A stretch of 64,000 nucleotides of DNA, taken from positions 6,138,001 through 6,202,000 of the forward strand of contig NZ_CP108938.1 of assembly GCF_036347135.1 (NCBI RefSeq), read 5' to 3'. Made by a program: the position numbers and the translations under genes. Below are positions 16,688 through 25,531 of the stretch, piece after piece (the first letter of the stretch is position 1; each line of letters opens with the position of its first letter). Below the pieces are notes generated by a model, which saw only the letters and a program-made list of their open reading frames with translations, had not been told where the DNA came from and made no database searches. This stretch comes from Streptomyces sp. NBC_00775. Lineage in GTDB: Bacteria > Actinomycetota > Actinomycetes > Streptomycetales > Streptomycetaceae.

Positions 16688-17992
16688 GTGTCTGCCCGTG
16701 TGACAGTCATAGGCACCGGATATCTCGGTGCCACGCATGCCGCCTGTATGGCGGAAATAGGCCACGAGGTTCTCGGTCTCGACGTCGATCCGGACAAGAT
16801 CGCGGCACTGCGATCCGGCCGTGTCCCTTTCTATGAACCCGGTCTGGAAGAGCTTCTGGCGAAGCACGTGGCCACCGGACGGTTGCGCTTCACGACCTCG
16901 TACGAGGAAGTCGCAGAATTCGGCGAAGTCCACTTCTCCTGCGTCGGCACCCCGCAGTCGCCCGGTGGCAATGCGGCGGACCTGCGCTACGTCGACGCCG
17001 TCATCGAACACCTGGCCCCGCTTGTGGCCGGGCGGAACGCGCTCGTGGTCGGCAAGTCCACCGTCCCGGTCGGCACCGCCGAGCGACTGGCGGCGATGCT
17101 GCCTGAGGACGCCGAACTCGCCTGGAACCCCGAGTTCCTCCGGGAGGGCTTCGCCGTCGAGGACACGCTGCGGCCGGACCGGCTGGTCTTCGGCGTACGG
17201 TCGACGACGGCGGAGGCGCGCCTGCGCGCGGTCTACGCCCCCGTCATCTCGGCCGGAACCCCGGTCGTCGTCACCGACTTCCCGACCGCGGAGCTCGTGA
17301 AGACCTCGGCCAACGCCTTCCTGGCCACCAAGATCTCCTTCATCAACGCCATGGCCGAGGTCTGCGAGGCCGCCGGCGCCGACGTCACCCTCCTCGCCGA
17401 GGCCCTGTCCCACGACACCCGCATCGGCGGCCGCTTCCTGCGCGCCGGCGTCGGATTCGGCGGAGGGTGCCTGCCCAAGGACATCCGCGCCTTCATGGCC
17501 CGGGCAGGCGAGTTGGGCGTGGACCAGGCACTGACCTTCCTCCGCGAGGTCGACCACATCAACATGCGCCGGCGCGGCCGCGTCGTGGACCTGGCACGCG
17601 AAGCAGTCGGGGGCACCTTCCTCGGCCGCCGGATCGCCGTCCTGGGCGCTGCGTTCAAGCCCGACTCCGACGACATACGGGACTCCCCGGCCCTCAACGT
17701 GGCCGCGCAGATCCAGCTCCAGGGTGGCAACGTCAGCGTCTACGACCCCAAGGCCATGGACAACGCTCGCAAGGCGTTTCCGACCCTGGCCTACGCGGCC
17801 TCCGCCGAGGACGCCCTGCGTGAGGCCGATGTCGTCCTCCACCTCACCGAGTGGCAGGAGTTCCGGGACCTGGACCCCGCCGTAGTGCGGGACATGGCGG
17901 CGCGGCCGTACGTCATCGACGGCCGCAACGCCCTGGACGGTGAACGGTGGCGCGCGGCGGGGTGGACGTACCGTGCGCTCGGCCGGCCCTGA
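16688..17992 (+). CDS. UDP-glucose 6-dehydrogenase
   Basis: A 434-residue enzyme that oxidises UDP-glucose to UDP-glucuronate with two NAD+. The NAD-binding motif VIGTGYLG is at residues 7-14. The central domain has NPEFLREGFAVEDT, and the catalytic-Cys motif GFGGGCLPKD places the nucleophile at Cys261. The UDP-binding C-terminal domain has LGAAFKPDSDDIRDSP. Full length for the UGDH/GMD family. The GTG start follows GGAAGG by a suitable distance. Placed head-to-head with a processive synthase, it most likely feeds that polymer with UDP-GlcA. Confidence 0.9.
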   Translation: MSARVTVIGTGYLGATHAACMAEIGHEVLGLDVDPDKIAALRSGRVPFYEPGLEELLAKHVATGRLRFTTSYEEVAEFGEVHFSCVGTPQSPGGNAADLRYVDAVIEHLAPLVAGRNALVVGKSTVPVGTAERLAAMLPEDAELAWNPEFLREGFAVEDTLRPDRLVFGVRSTTAEARLRAVYAPVISAGTPVVVTDFPTAELVKTSANAFLATKISFINAMAEVCEAAGADVTLLAEALSHDTRIGGRFLRAGVGFGGGCLPKDIRAFMARAGELGVDQALTFLREVDHINMRRRGRVVDLAREAVGGTFLGRRIAVLGAAFKPDSDDIRDSPALNVAAQIQLQGGNVSVYDPKAMDNARKAFPTLAYAASAEDALREADVVLHLTEWQEFRDLDPAVVRDMAARPYVIDGRNALDGERWRAAGWTYRALGRP

Positions 17993-18059
17993 AAGCAGCC
18001 AACGCGCCGAATGAGCGCATCGACCAGAACGGCCCCGGGGCGCTCATCCCCTCGCGCCC

Positions 18060-18611
18060 TGGGGTGAGGACGAGGCAGGCTTCTCGATGACGCCGCCCAT
18101 CGCCCGGACCTGGGCCCGCCGTGGCCACACGCCGGTCGTGCGGGTCCGCGGACGCTCCCGGCGCCGCATATCGGTCGCCGCGCTGGTCTGCTACAAGCCG
18201 GGCCGGCCATCCCGGCTGATCCACCGGCCGAGCACCGATGCCCGCCCGCACGGCCGCAAGAGCTTCGCCTGGACCGACTACCGCGACCTGATTCGGGCCG
18301 CCCACCACCACGGCGGCCCGATCGTGCTGGTCCGGGACAACTTGAATACCCACCTCGTTGCCGGCATGCGCCGCTACCTCGCCGACCGCGACTGGCTCAC
18401 CGTCTACCAACTCCCGTCCTGCGCACCCGACCTCAACCCCGTCGAAGGCATCTGGTCCATCCTGCGGCGCACCACCACGGCCATTCGGGCCTTCGCCGAT
18501 CCCGAGGACCTCGTCACCGCTGTCCGCCGGGGCTTACGCCGGCTCCAGTACCGCGGCGACGTCCTCGACGGCTGCCTCGCCGGAACCGGCCTCCTTTCCA
18601 CAGCCCGATGA
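18060..18611 (+). pseudogene. IS630-family transposase, N-terminally truncated
   Basis: The fragment holds the DDE half of an IS630 transposase: WGEDEAGFSMTPPIARTW (first D), VLVRDNLNTH (second D) and CAPDLNPVEGIWS (E), then RRGLRRLQYRGDVLDGC near the end. The N-terminal helix-turn-helix region is absent and the upstream sequence is unrelated. No inverted terminal repeats or TA target duplication could be assigned. It lies right after the UDP-glucose dehydrogenase stop. Confidence 0.8.
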
Positions 18612-18636
18612 GGGAGCCGGATGAGATCATCCGGAC

Positions 18637-18993
18637 ATGAGCGCAGTTGAGCGAACGTCCGTGGAGGACCTACAGGTCATTAAGGAGTGCCTGGACGCAG
18701 CGGTGAGTGGTCCGTTCTTTGACGACTGGGAGTTCGACACTCTGACGGGTTTCACCCGGGACGAGATCGCCGCAGTCGCGGAGGCTTGGCCCTCGTCCAC
18801 CGAACCGGATGTTCAAGCAGAGGCGGTGAACAGTGTGCTGGGCAACTTGCTCGGATATCCGCACGGCTACGAGCGTCGGTGGCACGAGTACTGCAGCGCA
18901 ACTCTTGAGGAGATCGCCCGAGTGCGTGCTCGCTGGTGTGGTGAGGGCGATCTCAACGGGAGCGCCCAGGGCAACGTCGACGACTCTCACTGA
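18637..18993 (+). CDS. Hypothetical acidic protein
   Basis: A 118-residue acidic, helix-rich soluble protein from an ATG 26 bp after the IS630 remnant. Conspicuous pieces are GPFFDDWEFDTLTGFTRDEIAAVAEAWP and NSVLGNLLGYPHGYERRWHEY. The shape recalls small streptomycete proteins of immunity or unknown type, but no family is claimed. Its C-terminal third (GDLNGSAQGNVDDSH) is low complexity. Flanks are mobile debris on the left and a repeat tract on the right. Confidence 0.6.
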   Translation: MSAVERTSVEDLQVIKECLDAAVSGPFFDDWEFDTLTGFTRDEIAAVAEAWPSSTEPDVQAEAVNSVLGNLLGYPHGYERRWHEYCSATLEEIARVRARWCGEGDLNGSAQGNVDDSH

Positions 18994-19047
18994 AAGACGA
19001 CATCCCCCGTTCAAGGTCAGCAGGAGTTCGATCCGGGCCCGCTCCGG

Positions 19048-19080
19048 CTGGTGCTGGTGCTGGTGCTGGTGCTGGTGCTG
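19048..19080 (+). repeat. CTGGTG hexanucleotide tandem repeat
   Basis: (CTGGTG)5CTG without interruption. It sits directly after AGGAGTTCGATCC, a sequence also present just inside the att copy at 39195, so it may lie at another element junction. Confidence 0.8.
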
Positions 19081-19260
19081 GCCTGCGGCTACCGCGGTGT
19101 GGACGTGTGGGTATGGGACCGGGCAGACGTGGTCTTCGCGCCGCGTTACAGGACCCGATGGGGGACGCCCTGGAAGAGCCCTGAACGCATGAGACTGCAG
19201 TTCGGGGTCGCAGGAGTCGTGCTTTTGGTCCTGGGGCTGGGGTCTGTGGTGGGCTGGTGA
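19051..19260 (+). CDS. Possible small membrane protein (doubtful)
   Basis: An open frame of up to 69 residues begins inside the CTGGTG repeat (LVLVLVLV), passes a soluble stretch RGVDVWVWDRADVVFAPRYR, and ends in a hydrophobic helix VAGVVLLVLGLGSVVGW. The two-helix profile and codon choice look coding, but there is no ribosome site and the only starts are GTG codons inside the repeat. It may be the tail of a truncated gene. The rest of 18994-19444 holds nothing else that I can support. Confidence 0.3.
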   Translation: MLVLVLVLVLACGYRGVDVWVWDRADVVFAPRYRTRWGTPWKSPERMRLQFGVAGVVLLVLGLGSVVGW

Positions 19261-19444
19261 CAGCGCCGACCCACCCAGCCACGGCGGGGTTTCCCCCTCT
19301 GCCCGGCCGTGCGATCGCCCGCCGGGAGTGCTCCGTGTGGGACTCTGCAGGGCATCGGGCCCCGCCCCGGCCCGTACGGTACCTTCCTGCGGCGCACCCC
19401 AACCCGCCCGCGGCAGCGGACAAGGACGCGGAGAAGCACACCGG

Positions 19445-20260
19445 ATGAGCGCACGTTTCGAGGAGATCGACTGGCGGGCGACCCCCATGGGCGAGATCAG
19501 CCTGCGGCGTCGGCGGGATCCGGTGTCGGGGGAGGACGTGTACGAGGTGAAGCTCGGCGACGAGTATCTGATGTCCAGCCTCTTCACCGCGGGGGAGGTC
19601 GAGCTGGCCCGGCTCGGCCTGGCGGAGCTGCCCGACGGCCCGCTCGATGTCGCCGTGGGCGGACTCGGCCTCGGTTACACGGCCCGGACTGCGCTGGACG
19701 ATCCGCGGGTGCGCTCGCTGATCGTCGTCGACGCCCTGGCCGAGGTGATCGACTGGCACCGGCGCGGGCTCGTACCGCTGGGCGCGGGACTGGCGTCGGA
19801 CTCCCGGTGCCGGCTGGTGCGCGGGGACTTCTTCGCGATGGCCGCGGGGAGCGCGGCTGCGGGCGGTCCGGTGCCCGCAGACGGTGCGAAGGCGGGCGGT
19901 CCGGTGCCTGCGGAGGGCACGGCCCGCGGCGCCGGTGCGGCCCCGCGGGGTCTGGACCCCGACAATCCCGGCCGCCGTTTCCACGCGATCCTGCTGGACG
20001 TCGACCACTCACCGCGCCATGTGCTGCACCCCGGCCATGCCGCGCTCTACCGCCCGGCCGGTCTGACCGCTCTGGCCGAACTGCTCCATCCCGGGGGCGT
20101 GTTCGCGCTGTGGTCGAACGACCCGCCGGACGAGGAGTTCGGCTCGGTGCTCGCGAAGGTCTTCACGGAGACCGCTGCGCACGTGGTCGAGTTCGACAAT
20201 CCGCTCCAGGGCGGGACCGCGGCCAACACTGTCTATATCGCCCGCAGGCACGACGGCTGA
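19445..20260 (+). CDS. Spermidine synthase-like methyltransferase-fold protein
   Basis: A 271-residue protein with a Rossmann methyltransferase fold of the spermidine synthase superfamily: DVAVGGLGLGYTARTAL (glycine-rich nucleotide loop), SLIVVDALAEVIDWHR (acidic end of strand 2), FHAILLDVDHSPRHVL and FALWSNDPPDEEF. An unusual Gly/Ala/Pro insertion (about 138-168) is made of two near-identical GGPVPA(D/E)G units, probably slipped-strand expansion. The ATG at 19445 is chosen because the upstream frame is not protein-like. Substrate unknown; polyamine synthesis is not established for this subfamily. Confidence 0.72.
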   Translation: MSARFEEIDWRATPMGEISLRRRRDPVSGEDVYEVKLGDEYLMSSLFTAGEVELARLGLAELPDGPLDVAVGGLGLGYTARTALDDPRVRSLIVVDALAEVIDWHRRGLVPLGAGLASDSRCRLVRGDFFAMAAGSAAAGGPVPADGAKAGGPVPAEGTARGAGAAPRGLDPDNPGRRFHAILLDVDHSPRHVLHPGHAALYRPAGLTALAELLHPGGVFALWSNDPPDEEFGSVLAKVFTETAAHVVEFDNPLQGGTAANTVYIARRHDG

Positions 20261-20410
20261 GGACACCCGGGCAGCGCAGCGGCCGCCGTGAAGAAGTCGA
20301 ACTGTGCTGGTGGCTGACTCCCGGGGCAGGAGTAGCTGATTCTCGGACCCCACTCCAGCAAGATCTGGGCCTGCCGGCCGGCTGGCAGTCGGGCGGAGTT
20401 GGGTGGAGTC

Positions 20411-20444
20411 GGGCGGTTCGGCCTCTTGGTAGGCCGAATCGCCC
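20411..20444 (+). promoter_or_regulatory. Hairpin in the rpoA leader
   Basis: GGGCGGTTCGGCCT pairs with AGGCCGAATCGCCC (14 bp with one G-U, 6-nt loop), 61 bp before the rpoA start. It could be a terminator of upstream transcription or a leader structure controlling the rpoA copy. Confidence 0.6.
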
Positions 20445-20505
20445 GTACTCTTCATGGTCTCTACGGCATCAAATAGTGGGTGCCCATGACTGAAGGATGC
20501 ACTTC

Positions 20506-21528
20506 ATGCTGATCGCTCAGCGTCCCTCGTTGACCGAAGAGGTCGTCGACGAATTCCGCTCCCGGTTCGTGATCGAGCCGCTGGAGCCGGGCTTCGGCTA
20601 CACCCTCGGCAACTCCCTGCGTCGTACGCTCCTCTCCTCGATCCCCGGTGCGGCTGTCACCAGCATCCGGGTCGACGGCGTTCTGCACGAGTTCACCACC
20701 GTGCCGGGCGTCAAGGAGGACGTCACCGACCTGATCCTCAACATCAAGCAGCTCGTCGTGAGCAGCGAGCAGGACGAGCCGGTCGTGATGTACCTGCGCA
20801 AGCAGGGTCCGGGTCTGGTCACCGCTGCCGACATCGCGCCCCCGGCCGGTGTCGAGGTGCACAACCCCGACCTCGTCCTCGCCACGCTCAACGGCAAGGG
20901 CAAGCTGGAGATGGAGCTGACCGTCGAGCGCGGTCGCGGTTACGTCTCCGCCGTTCAGAACAAGCAGGTGGGCCAGGAGATCGGTCGTATCCCGGTCGAC
21001 TCCATCTACTCGCCCGTTCTGAAGGTCACGTACAAGGTCGAGGCGACCCGTGTCGAGCAGCGCACTGACTTCGACAAGCTGATCGTCGACGTCGAGACCA
21101 AGCAGGCCATGCGTCCGCGTGACGCCATGGCTTCCGCGGGCAAGACGCTGGTCGAGCTCTTCGGCCTCGCCCGCGAGCTCAACATCGACGCCGAGGGCAT
21201 CGACATGGGCCCGTCCCCCACGGACGCCGCCCTCGCCGCTGATCTCGCCCTGCCGATCGAGGAGCTTGAGCTCACCGTTCGGTCGTACAACTGCCTCAAG
21301 CGTGAGGGCGTCCACTCCGTGGGTGAGCTCCTTGCGCGCTCCGAGGCCGACTTGCTGGACATCCGCAACTTCGGTGCGAAGTCCATCGACGAGGTCAAGG
21401 CGAAGCTGGCCGGCCTGGGCCTGGCCCTGAAGGACAGCCCGCCCGGATTCGACCCGACCGCCGCCGCGGACGCCTTCGGCGCGGACGACAACGCGGACGC
21501 GGGTTTCGTGGAGACCGAGCAGTACTGA
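20506..21528 (+). CDS. rpoA: DNA-directed RNA polymerase subunit alpha (stand-alone copy)
   Basis: A 340-residue complete alpha subunit. The N-terminal assembly domain has [20 protein letters not shown] and [20 protein letters not shown]; the linker follows; the alpha-CTD has [20 protein letters not shown] and [14 protein letters not shown] with the DNA-contact residues. The ATG at 20506 (MLIAQRP) after GAAGGATG matches the normal streptomycete start. The protein looks fully functional. The context is abnormal: rpoA normally lies between rpsD and rplQ, and neither is present; it sits inside the island between a methyltransferase-like gene and a thioesterase. This indicates an extra copy acquired or duplicated here. 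Confidence 0.93.
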   Translation: MLIAQRPSLTEEVVDEFRSRFVIEPLEPGFGYTLGNSLRRTLLSSIPGAAVTSIRVDGVLHEFTTVPGVKEDVTDLILNIKQLVVSSEQDEPVVMYLRKQGPGLVTAADIAPPAGVEVHNPDLVLATLNGKGKLEMELTVERGRGYVSAVQNKQVGQEIGRIPVDSIYSPVLKVTYKVEATRVEQRTDFDKLIVDVETKQAMRPRDAMASAGKTLVELFGLARELNIDAEGIDMGPSPTDAALAADLALPIEELELTVRSYNCLKREGVHSVGELLARSEADLLDIRNFGAKSIDEVKAKLAGLGLALKDSPPGFDPTAAADAFGADDNADAGFVETEQY

Positions 21529-21764
21529 ACGCTGCGCCGGGTCGCGGGGGAGCCAGGAAGGCAGAGGAGCCGGCGATAAGCACCGGCCGACCGCACCCGG
21601 CTCCCCGAGGGCTCACCGGCGGAGATACAGACGCCCAAGCCCTCCGAACCTGATCAAGAGGGCGAAGACGGCCGCCATCTCTGCCTTGTCTTGCCTTCTG
21701 TCTCCCCGGATGCGGCCGAGAACGCCGCCTGACGCGCTGTCCCCCGTTTGTCGCCGGGGCACGA

Positions 21765-21800
21765 AACAGCCCCCTCGGAGGTCACTCCGAGGGGGCTGTT
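21765..21800. terminator. Strong terminator downstream of rpoA
   Basis: A perfect 16-bp stem (21765-21780 with 21785-21800) and 4-nt loop. It is about 240 bp after the rpoA stop. The interval 21529-21764 contains another weak pairing (GGGGAGCC with GGCTCCCC, near 21550 and 21600) and no convincing gene. Confidence 0.85.
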
Positions 21801-21920
21801 CGATGCTTAATGCGCTCCGCTCCGTAGTTCTCACGTGTTCACGGGGTTTCCCGGCTTCATGTGTGCCGGATCCGTTCCGCCGGCGACTTCTTACCGGGGA
21901 TACGCCGTATGCCTGGCTGG

Positions 21921-22295
21921 TCACCGTTCGGCTTGCAGCCCCGGGAACAGGGTGCGAGTGCGGTGGGGGTCGGGAGCAATGAAGACCCCGTCGGCCGTGA
22001 CGAGGTTCGCGTCAGGGTCTGTCTGGGTGGTGATCGACCCGCTCACGAAGATCTTGCGGTCGTCCGTGCCGGTGACGCGGACGAGGATCCGCAGAGGTTT
22101 TTCCAGTGGGACCGGGCGGTGGTAGCGCATCTGAAGGGAGACGGTCAGGCCGGGCGTTCCGGCTGCTGCGCAGGCGCGGCCCATGAGTTCGTCCAGGAGC
22201 ATGGCGCTCATGCCGCCGTGGCCGTAGCCGGGCGGCCCTTCGTGGGCGATGCCGAGCGTGCAGTGACCCACCAGGCCGTCGGCGGTGGGCGTCAC
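21921..22295 (-). CDS. PaaI-type hotdog thioesterase, probably N-terminally shortened
   Basis: A 124-residue hotdog-fold protein with the core GPPGYGHGGMSAMLLDELMGRA, the PaaI/YdiI-type helix and active-site region, then VSLQMRYHRPVPLEKPLRILV and VSGSITTQTDPDANLVTADGVF. Related streptomycete enzymes are usually longer at the N-terminus. Here a TAG lies about 31 codons upstream in frame and the only usable start is the GTG at 22295, so the gene may be trimmed. Probable acyl-CoA thioester hydrolase; substrate unknown. Confidence 0.65.
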   Translation of the reverse strand: MTPTADGLVGHCTLGIAHEGPPGYGHGGMSAMLLDELMGRACAAAGTPGLTVSLQMRYHRPVPLEKPLRILVRVTGTDDRKIFVSGSITTQTDPDANLVTADGVFIAPDPHRTRTLFPGLQAER

Positions 22296-22449
22296 GTGCC
22301 TCGCATGTTCGCCCGGCCGGGTTACGACCGTGGTGACGAAGAACTTCTACCGGCCGCTGATCCCACCGGCCACTCGTCCGAGCGGCTAGCGTGCGAAGAG
22401 GCGCCCGGGCAGTGGCCGGTCCGTCGGCCCACCCGGAATGGAGAGCAAC

Positions 22450-22986
22450 GTGACGTCCTCGTCCCTGGCCCGCGGGATCCGGGTCGCACCCCTTCTGCTG
22501 GCGACGATGGGCACCGCTGCCTCCGTAGCCGGTTGCACTGCGGAGGCCCGCTCCACGACACAGATCGAGGCAACTGCACAAGGCAGCCCGTTGCTTGCCA
22601 AGGTTGCCCGGCAGATCGCCCTGCCGGCAAAGACCTGGACGGCGTCCGGCACCCACACGGCCAAGGGGTATACGACCAAGGCGGCCCAGACCGTCAACGT
22701 CGAGGGTATGAAGGCGGACTGCGTCAACATCAACCTCAACAAGAAGCTGAGCGCCGACTTCCGCAGTGACGTGTTCGGTCCCGGCATGAAGGGGTTCTTC
22801 TACAAGTGCCAGAAGGTCCGCCCGGACACCAACCAATATTGGTTCACCATCAGTTCCGCGGACCGTACCCAGATCGACAGACTCTGCGATCCGGCCACCA
22901 GGTACCCGATCGTCCACGACGGGCAGCACGACGCCTACTGGATCGACGAGCCGTTCACGTGCACCACCCGGGTCGGTCCCTCGTAG
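22450..22986 (+). CDS. Secreted lipoprotein of unknown function
   Basis: A 178-residue lipoprotein. GGAGAG just before the GTG at 22450 favours that start over ATG 22438. The signal peptide ends in the lipobox VAGC, followed by a domain with paired cysteines (KADCVN, FYKCQK, RLCDPA, FTCTTR) and QYWFTISSADRTQIDRLC. Even Cys number and extracellular location suggest disulfides. No family recognised. It converges with the metallophosphoesterase across a strong hairpin. Confidence 0.72.
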   Translation: MTSSSLARGIRVAPLLLATMGTAASVAGCTAEARSTTQIEATAQGSPLLAKVARQIALPAKTWTASGTHTAKGYTTKAAQTVNVEGMKADCVNINLNKKLSADFRSDVFGPGMKGFFYKCQKVRPDTNQYWFTISSADRTQIDRLCDPATRYPIVHDGQHDAYWIDEPFTCTTRVGPS

Positions 22987-23020
22987 GACATCGGCCCGCG
23001 CTCGGTTCACACCGCGTAGA

Positions 23021-23057
23021 GCTGTGGCCCCGTCCTGCCGAGGGACGGGGCCACAGC
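23021..23057. terminator. Bidirectional terminator
   Basis: A 15-bp stem (23021-23035 with 23043-23057), GC-rich, between the convergent lipoprotein and metallophosphoesterase genes. Confidence 0.85.
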
Positions 23058-23074
23058 CGTGCCACCGGCGCCGC

Positions 23075-24610
23075 TCAGTGGCAGTTGAACGACTTTTTGG
23101 TGAGACTCGTGCTCAACGTGCAGATCTGACCGCGCACCGAACCGTCCGTCCTGTGGAAGGTCAGGTCCCAGGTCCCGTTGTTGTGGTGGAGTTGCCCGTA
23201 GCCGAAGACTCCCGCCTGTCGTGGCGGATTGGCCGTGGGATCCTCTTCCTGGGTGAGCGACTTATGGACGATCTCCCACGGCGTGCCGATTTGTTGAATC
23301 ATGGCGTTGCTGTCGATCGGGCCTTGGTCCAGTGGTCCGCCGGAGGAGCCCACGGTCAGCTGGGGCGGGCGGCCGGTGTTGAAATCGAGCATCTGGTAGA
23401 GATGGATGTGCCCCGACAGCACCATGCGTACATTGTTCGCCAGCCGGCCCAGAGCGGTGTGGGCCACGGCGTCGTCGAGGACATGAGTCACCCATTCCAC
23501 GTGGCTGGTAGTTGGACCGGCCGCCTTCACCATCCAGACCGGCTTGTGCGTGACCACGAAGAAGTCCTCGGAAGAACGGTGCTGCGCAGCCTGGTTCACC
23601 ATGTCGAATTGTTGGGCGTAGGTGTTCACCTGCGTCGTGTCTCCGCTGTCGGTCGGGTCGGCGTACGACGAGTCCACGGAGACGAGGTTCAGGGTGCCGG
23701 CGCGGATCGTCTCGGGCGCAGGGAAACGGCTGCACGATCCGTCACGGAGTTCGTCGGCGAGGTAGCGGAACCACGCGTCGCCGGCACCCCCTGGATGCGT
23801 GCAGTCTTCGTGGTTGCCCCGAGTCAACGCGACGGGCGCTGCGGCCAGTAGCGCTTCGGCGGGCCTGAAGAAGTCGGCCACGACACAGGCCCAGCTGGAT
23901 GCGTCGGCGCGCATCGTGCAGCCCGGGTTCCTCGCCTTGTCGTCCGCCCTGCCGGGGTCGTTGCGGTAGAGATAGTCACCGGTGTGGATCACGAGATCCG
24001 GCGCCGCGCGGGCGACGCTGTCCGCGATCGGCTTGAAGGGCCAGGCGGTCGCGCAGTGCTGCGCCGGGTCTGTCGGTTTCACCGGGAGCTCGCAGCCGGT
24101 GTCGCCGATGACATCGATCGTGCTGGGACGTGTGGTCGTGGTCCACTTCGGCAAGGGCAGGTGACCGCCGGTGGGATGGAGCGTGGACGCTTGGACCGTC
24201 GTCAGCACAAGCTGCGCGTTGGTCGCCCCCAGGGGTACTGGCGTCTTTTTTCCCGACTCGCAGACCGTGGTGGGGAAGTGCGCCCCCGTGGGGGTGCTCA
24301 CCAGGTGCAGGGGGACCGTCACCTGCGTCCCATGGGTGTAGCTCACGGTGGGACACGTTTGGCTCGGGTCGGTGGACACGTAACGGATCTGGGTGCCATG
24401 GCTGGTCAGTTGGGTCCACGCCCAGGCCTCGCCGCTTGACCCCGCCCCGGGGGGAGGGGTCGGCCTGGGGGGAGGGGTGTAGCCGGGTGGCGGTGTCTGT
24501 CCGGGTGGCGTTGGCCCTGCACTGTCGGGCGCCCGTGCGGGAGTCGCCGTGGCCGAGACCGCCGTGGCCAGCACGCTCGCCACGGCGAGGGCGACGATCC
24601 GATGCATCAT
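23075..24610 (-). CDS. Secreted metallophosphoesterase
   Basis: A 511-residue exported enzyme. A signal peptide (1-22) is followed by a Pro-rich spacer with PPPGYTPPP repeats (about 30-57). The calcineurin-like catalytic domain shows the ordered metal motifs: IGDTG (about 167), HTGDYLYRND (about 211), RGNHEDC (about 265), THKPVW (about 353) and SGHIHLYQ (about 395). These bind two metal ions in purple acid phosphatase-like enzymes. GGAGGAG precedes the ATG. Likely an extracellular phosphatase or phosphodiesterase; an alternative would be a nucleotidase. It stands alone. Confidence 0.85.
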   Translation of the reverse strand: MMHRIVALAVASVLATAVSATATPARAPDSAGPTPPGQTPPPGYTPPPRPTPPPGAGSSGEAWAWTQLTSHGTQIRYVSTDPSQTCPTVSYTHGTQVTVPLHLVSTPTGAHFPTTVCESGKKTPVPLGATNAQLVLTTVQASTLHPTGGHLPLPKWTTTTRPSTIDVIGDTGCELPVKPTDPAQHCATAWPFKPIADSVARAAPDLVIHTGDYLYRNDPGRADDKARNPGCTMRADASSWACVVADFFRPAEALLAAAPVALTRGNHEDCTHPGGAGDAWFRYLADELRDGSCSRFPAPETIRAGTLNLVSVDSSYADPTDSGDTTQVNTYAQQFDMVNQAAQHRSSEDFFVVTHKPVWMVKAAGPTTSHVEWVTHVLDDAVAHTALGRLANNVRMVLSGHIHLYQMLDFNTGRPPQLTVGSSGGPLDQGPIDSNAMIQQIGTPWEIVHKSLTQEEDPTANPPRQAGVFGYGQLHHNNGTWDLTFHRTDGSVRGQICTLSTSLTKKSFNCH

Positions 24611-24785
24611 GTTCTGGCTCCTCCGTTTGGAATGCCCTGGGTGCCGACACCTCCCATGAGGGTCACACCGGGAATCCTCACGGACGCCTTCAACCTGTGC
24701 ACCAGCACGAGGACAAATGGGTTAGGCCTCCTGGTACCAGCGACAACGAGGGGCCCGGCGCACGCGAGCCGGGCCCATGGGTTCG

Positions 24786-25139
24786 TCAGGATCTGCCCAG
24801 CTGGACTACGTGAGGTCGGCGGAGTGGGCTTGGCCCGTGGCCTGCCCGGTCTGGGGTCGAGTCTGTGGCCACCCGCCATGCTTCAGCGAACTGACGGGCC
24901 TCGTGGCTGCCGAACGCGTGCAGAGCGATGAGGGCTTCCATGCTCATCTCGATGCGTTTGGTATTCGTCCAGTACCGCTCTACCTCACGGAGCTTTCTGA
25001 CCTTGCGAGCCCGCTCGTACCGCAGGCGGCGTACATCAAGGACGGCTACGCGAAGCGCCGCGAAGTAGGCGTCGCGTGGCTGATGCCGGGGCACCGGGTC
25101 GGTGGGAGCACAACGGACTTCGTGGTGCGAGCGTGGCAC
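24786..25139 (-). CDS. Putative helical protein of unknown function
   Basis: A minus-strand frame of up to 117 residues with a coherent charged-helix core: DAYFAALRVAVLDVRRLRYE, ARKVRKLREVERYW, and IEMSMEALIALHAFGSHEAR then QFAEAWRVA. Amphipathic spacing suggests a coiled or bundled helix protein. No start with a good ribosome site was found; GTG 25139 or 25151 are candidates. It lies just left of the att copy at 25204, a typical place for element-borne genes. It could be a fragment. Confidence 0.4.
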   Translation of the reverse strand: MPRSHHEVRCAPTDPVPRHQPRDAYFAALRVAVLDVRRLRYERARKVRKLREVERYWTNTKRIEMSMEALIALHAFGSHEARQFAEAWRVATDSTPDRAGHGPSPLRRPHVVQLGRS

Positions 25140-25203
25140 GGACGCGATCACGCAGTAGGGCCGGTTCGGGGGAACAAGCCCCTCGAACCGGCCCCTGGCC
25201 GCT

Positions 25204-25250
25204 GTGCCCCCGGCAGGATTCGAACCTGTGACACCCACTTTAGGAGTGGG
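25204..25250 (-). repeat. att-like copy of tRNA-Arg(CCT) 3' half
   Basis: It has the T-arm AGGATTCGAACCTG and an anticodon stem-loop with CCT in which both stem strands differ from the intact tRNA but still pair (CCCAC/GTGGG). The D-arm and 5' acceptor strand are missing. The following 280 bp (25251-25531) contain no gene that I can support. Confidence 0.8.
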
Positions 25251-25531
25251 ATCGAACCTTATCGGGGGGTCCTGGCCGTGCCGTGTGGCGGTGTTCTTCC
25301 TGATCAGCGCCACGCGGTACAGGGGAGGAACAGGCGTGTGACGGCTCGTCCCACACCGCCGTGGCAACAGCGGCGGAAGGTCTGCCAGCGGCCGCGCTCG
25401 TCGTCAATGCGCTGCTGACCCAGGCTGGGAGGCCGGTGCCGAACAGTCCCAGGATGCGAACTCCTGACGAACCGCGTCGGTGTATCGGGGGCAGGCCGGT
25501 GTCGCTGGAAGGGAAGTTGTACAGGTGTGCT

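Noticed and set aside
25204..25320. Complete tRNA-Arg gene
   Set aside because: Only the T-arm and anticodon arm are present; D-arm and 5' acceptor strand are missing, so it is an att-like fragment.
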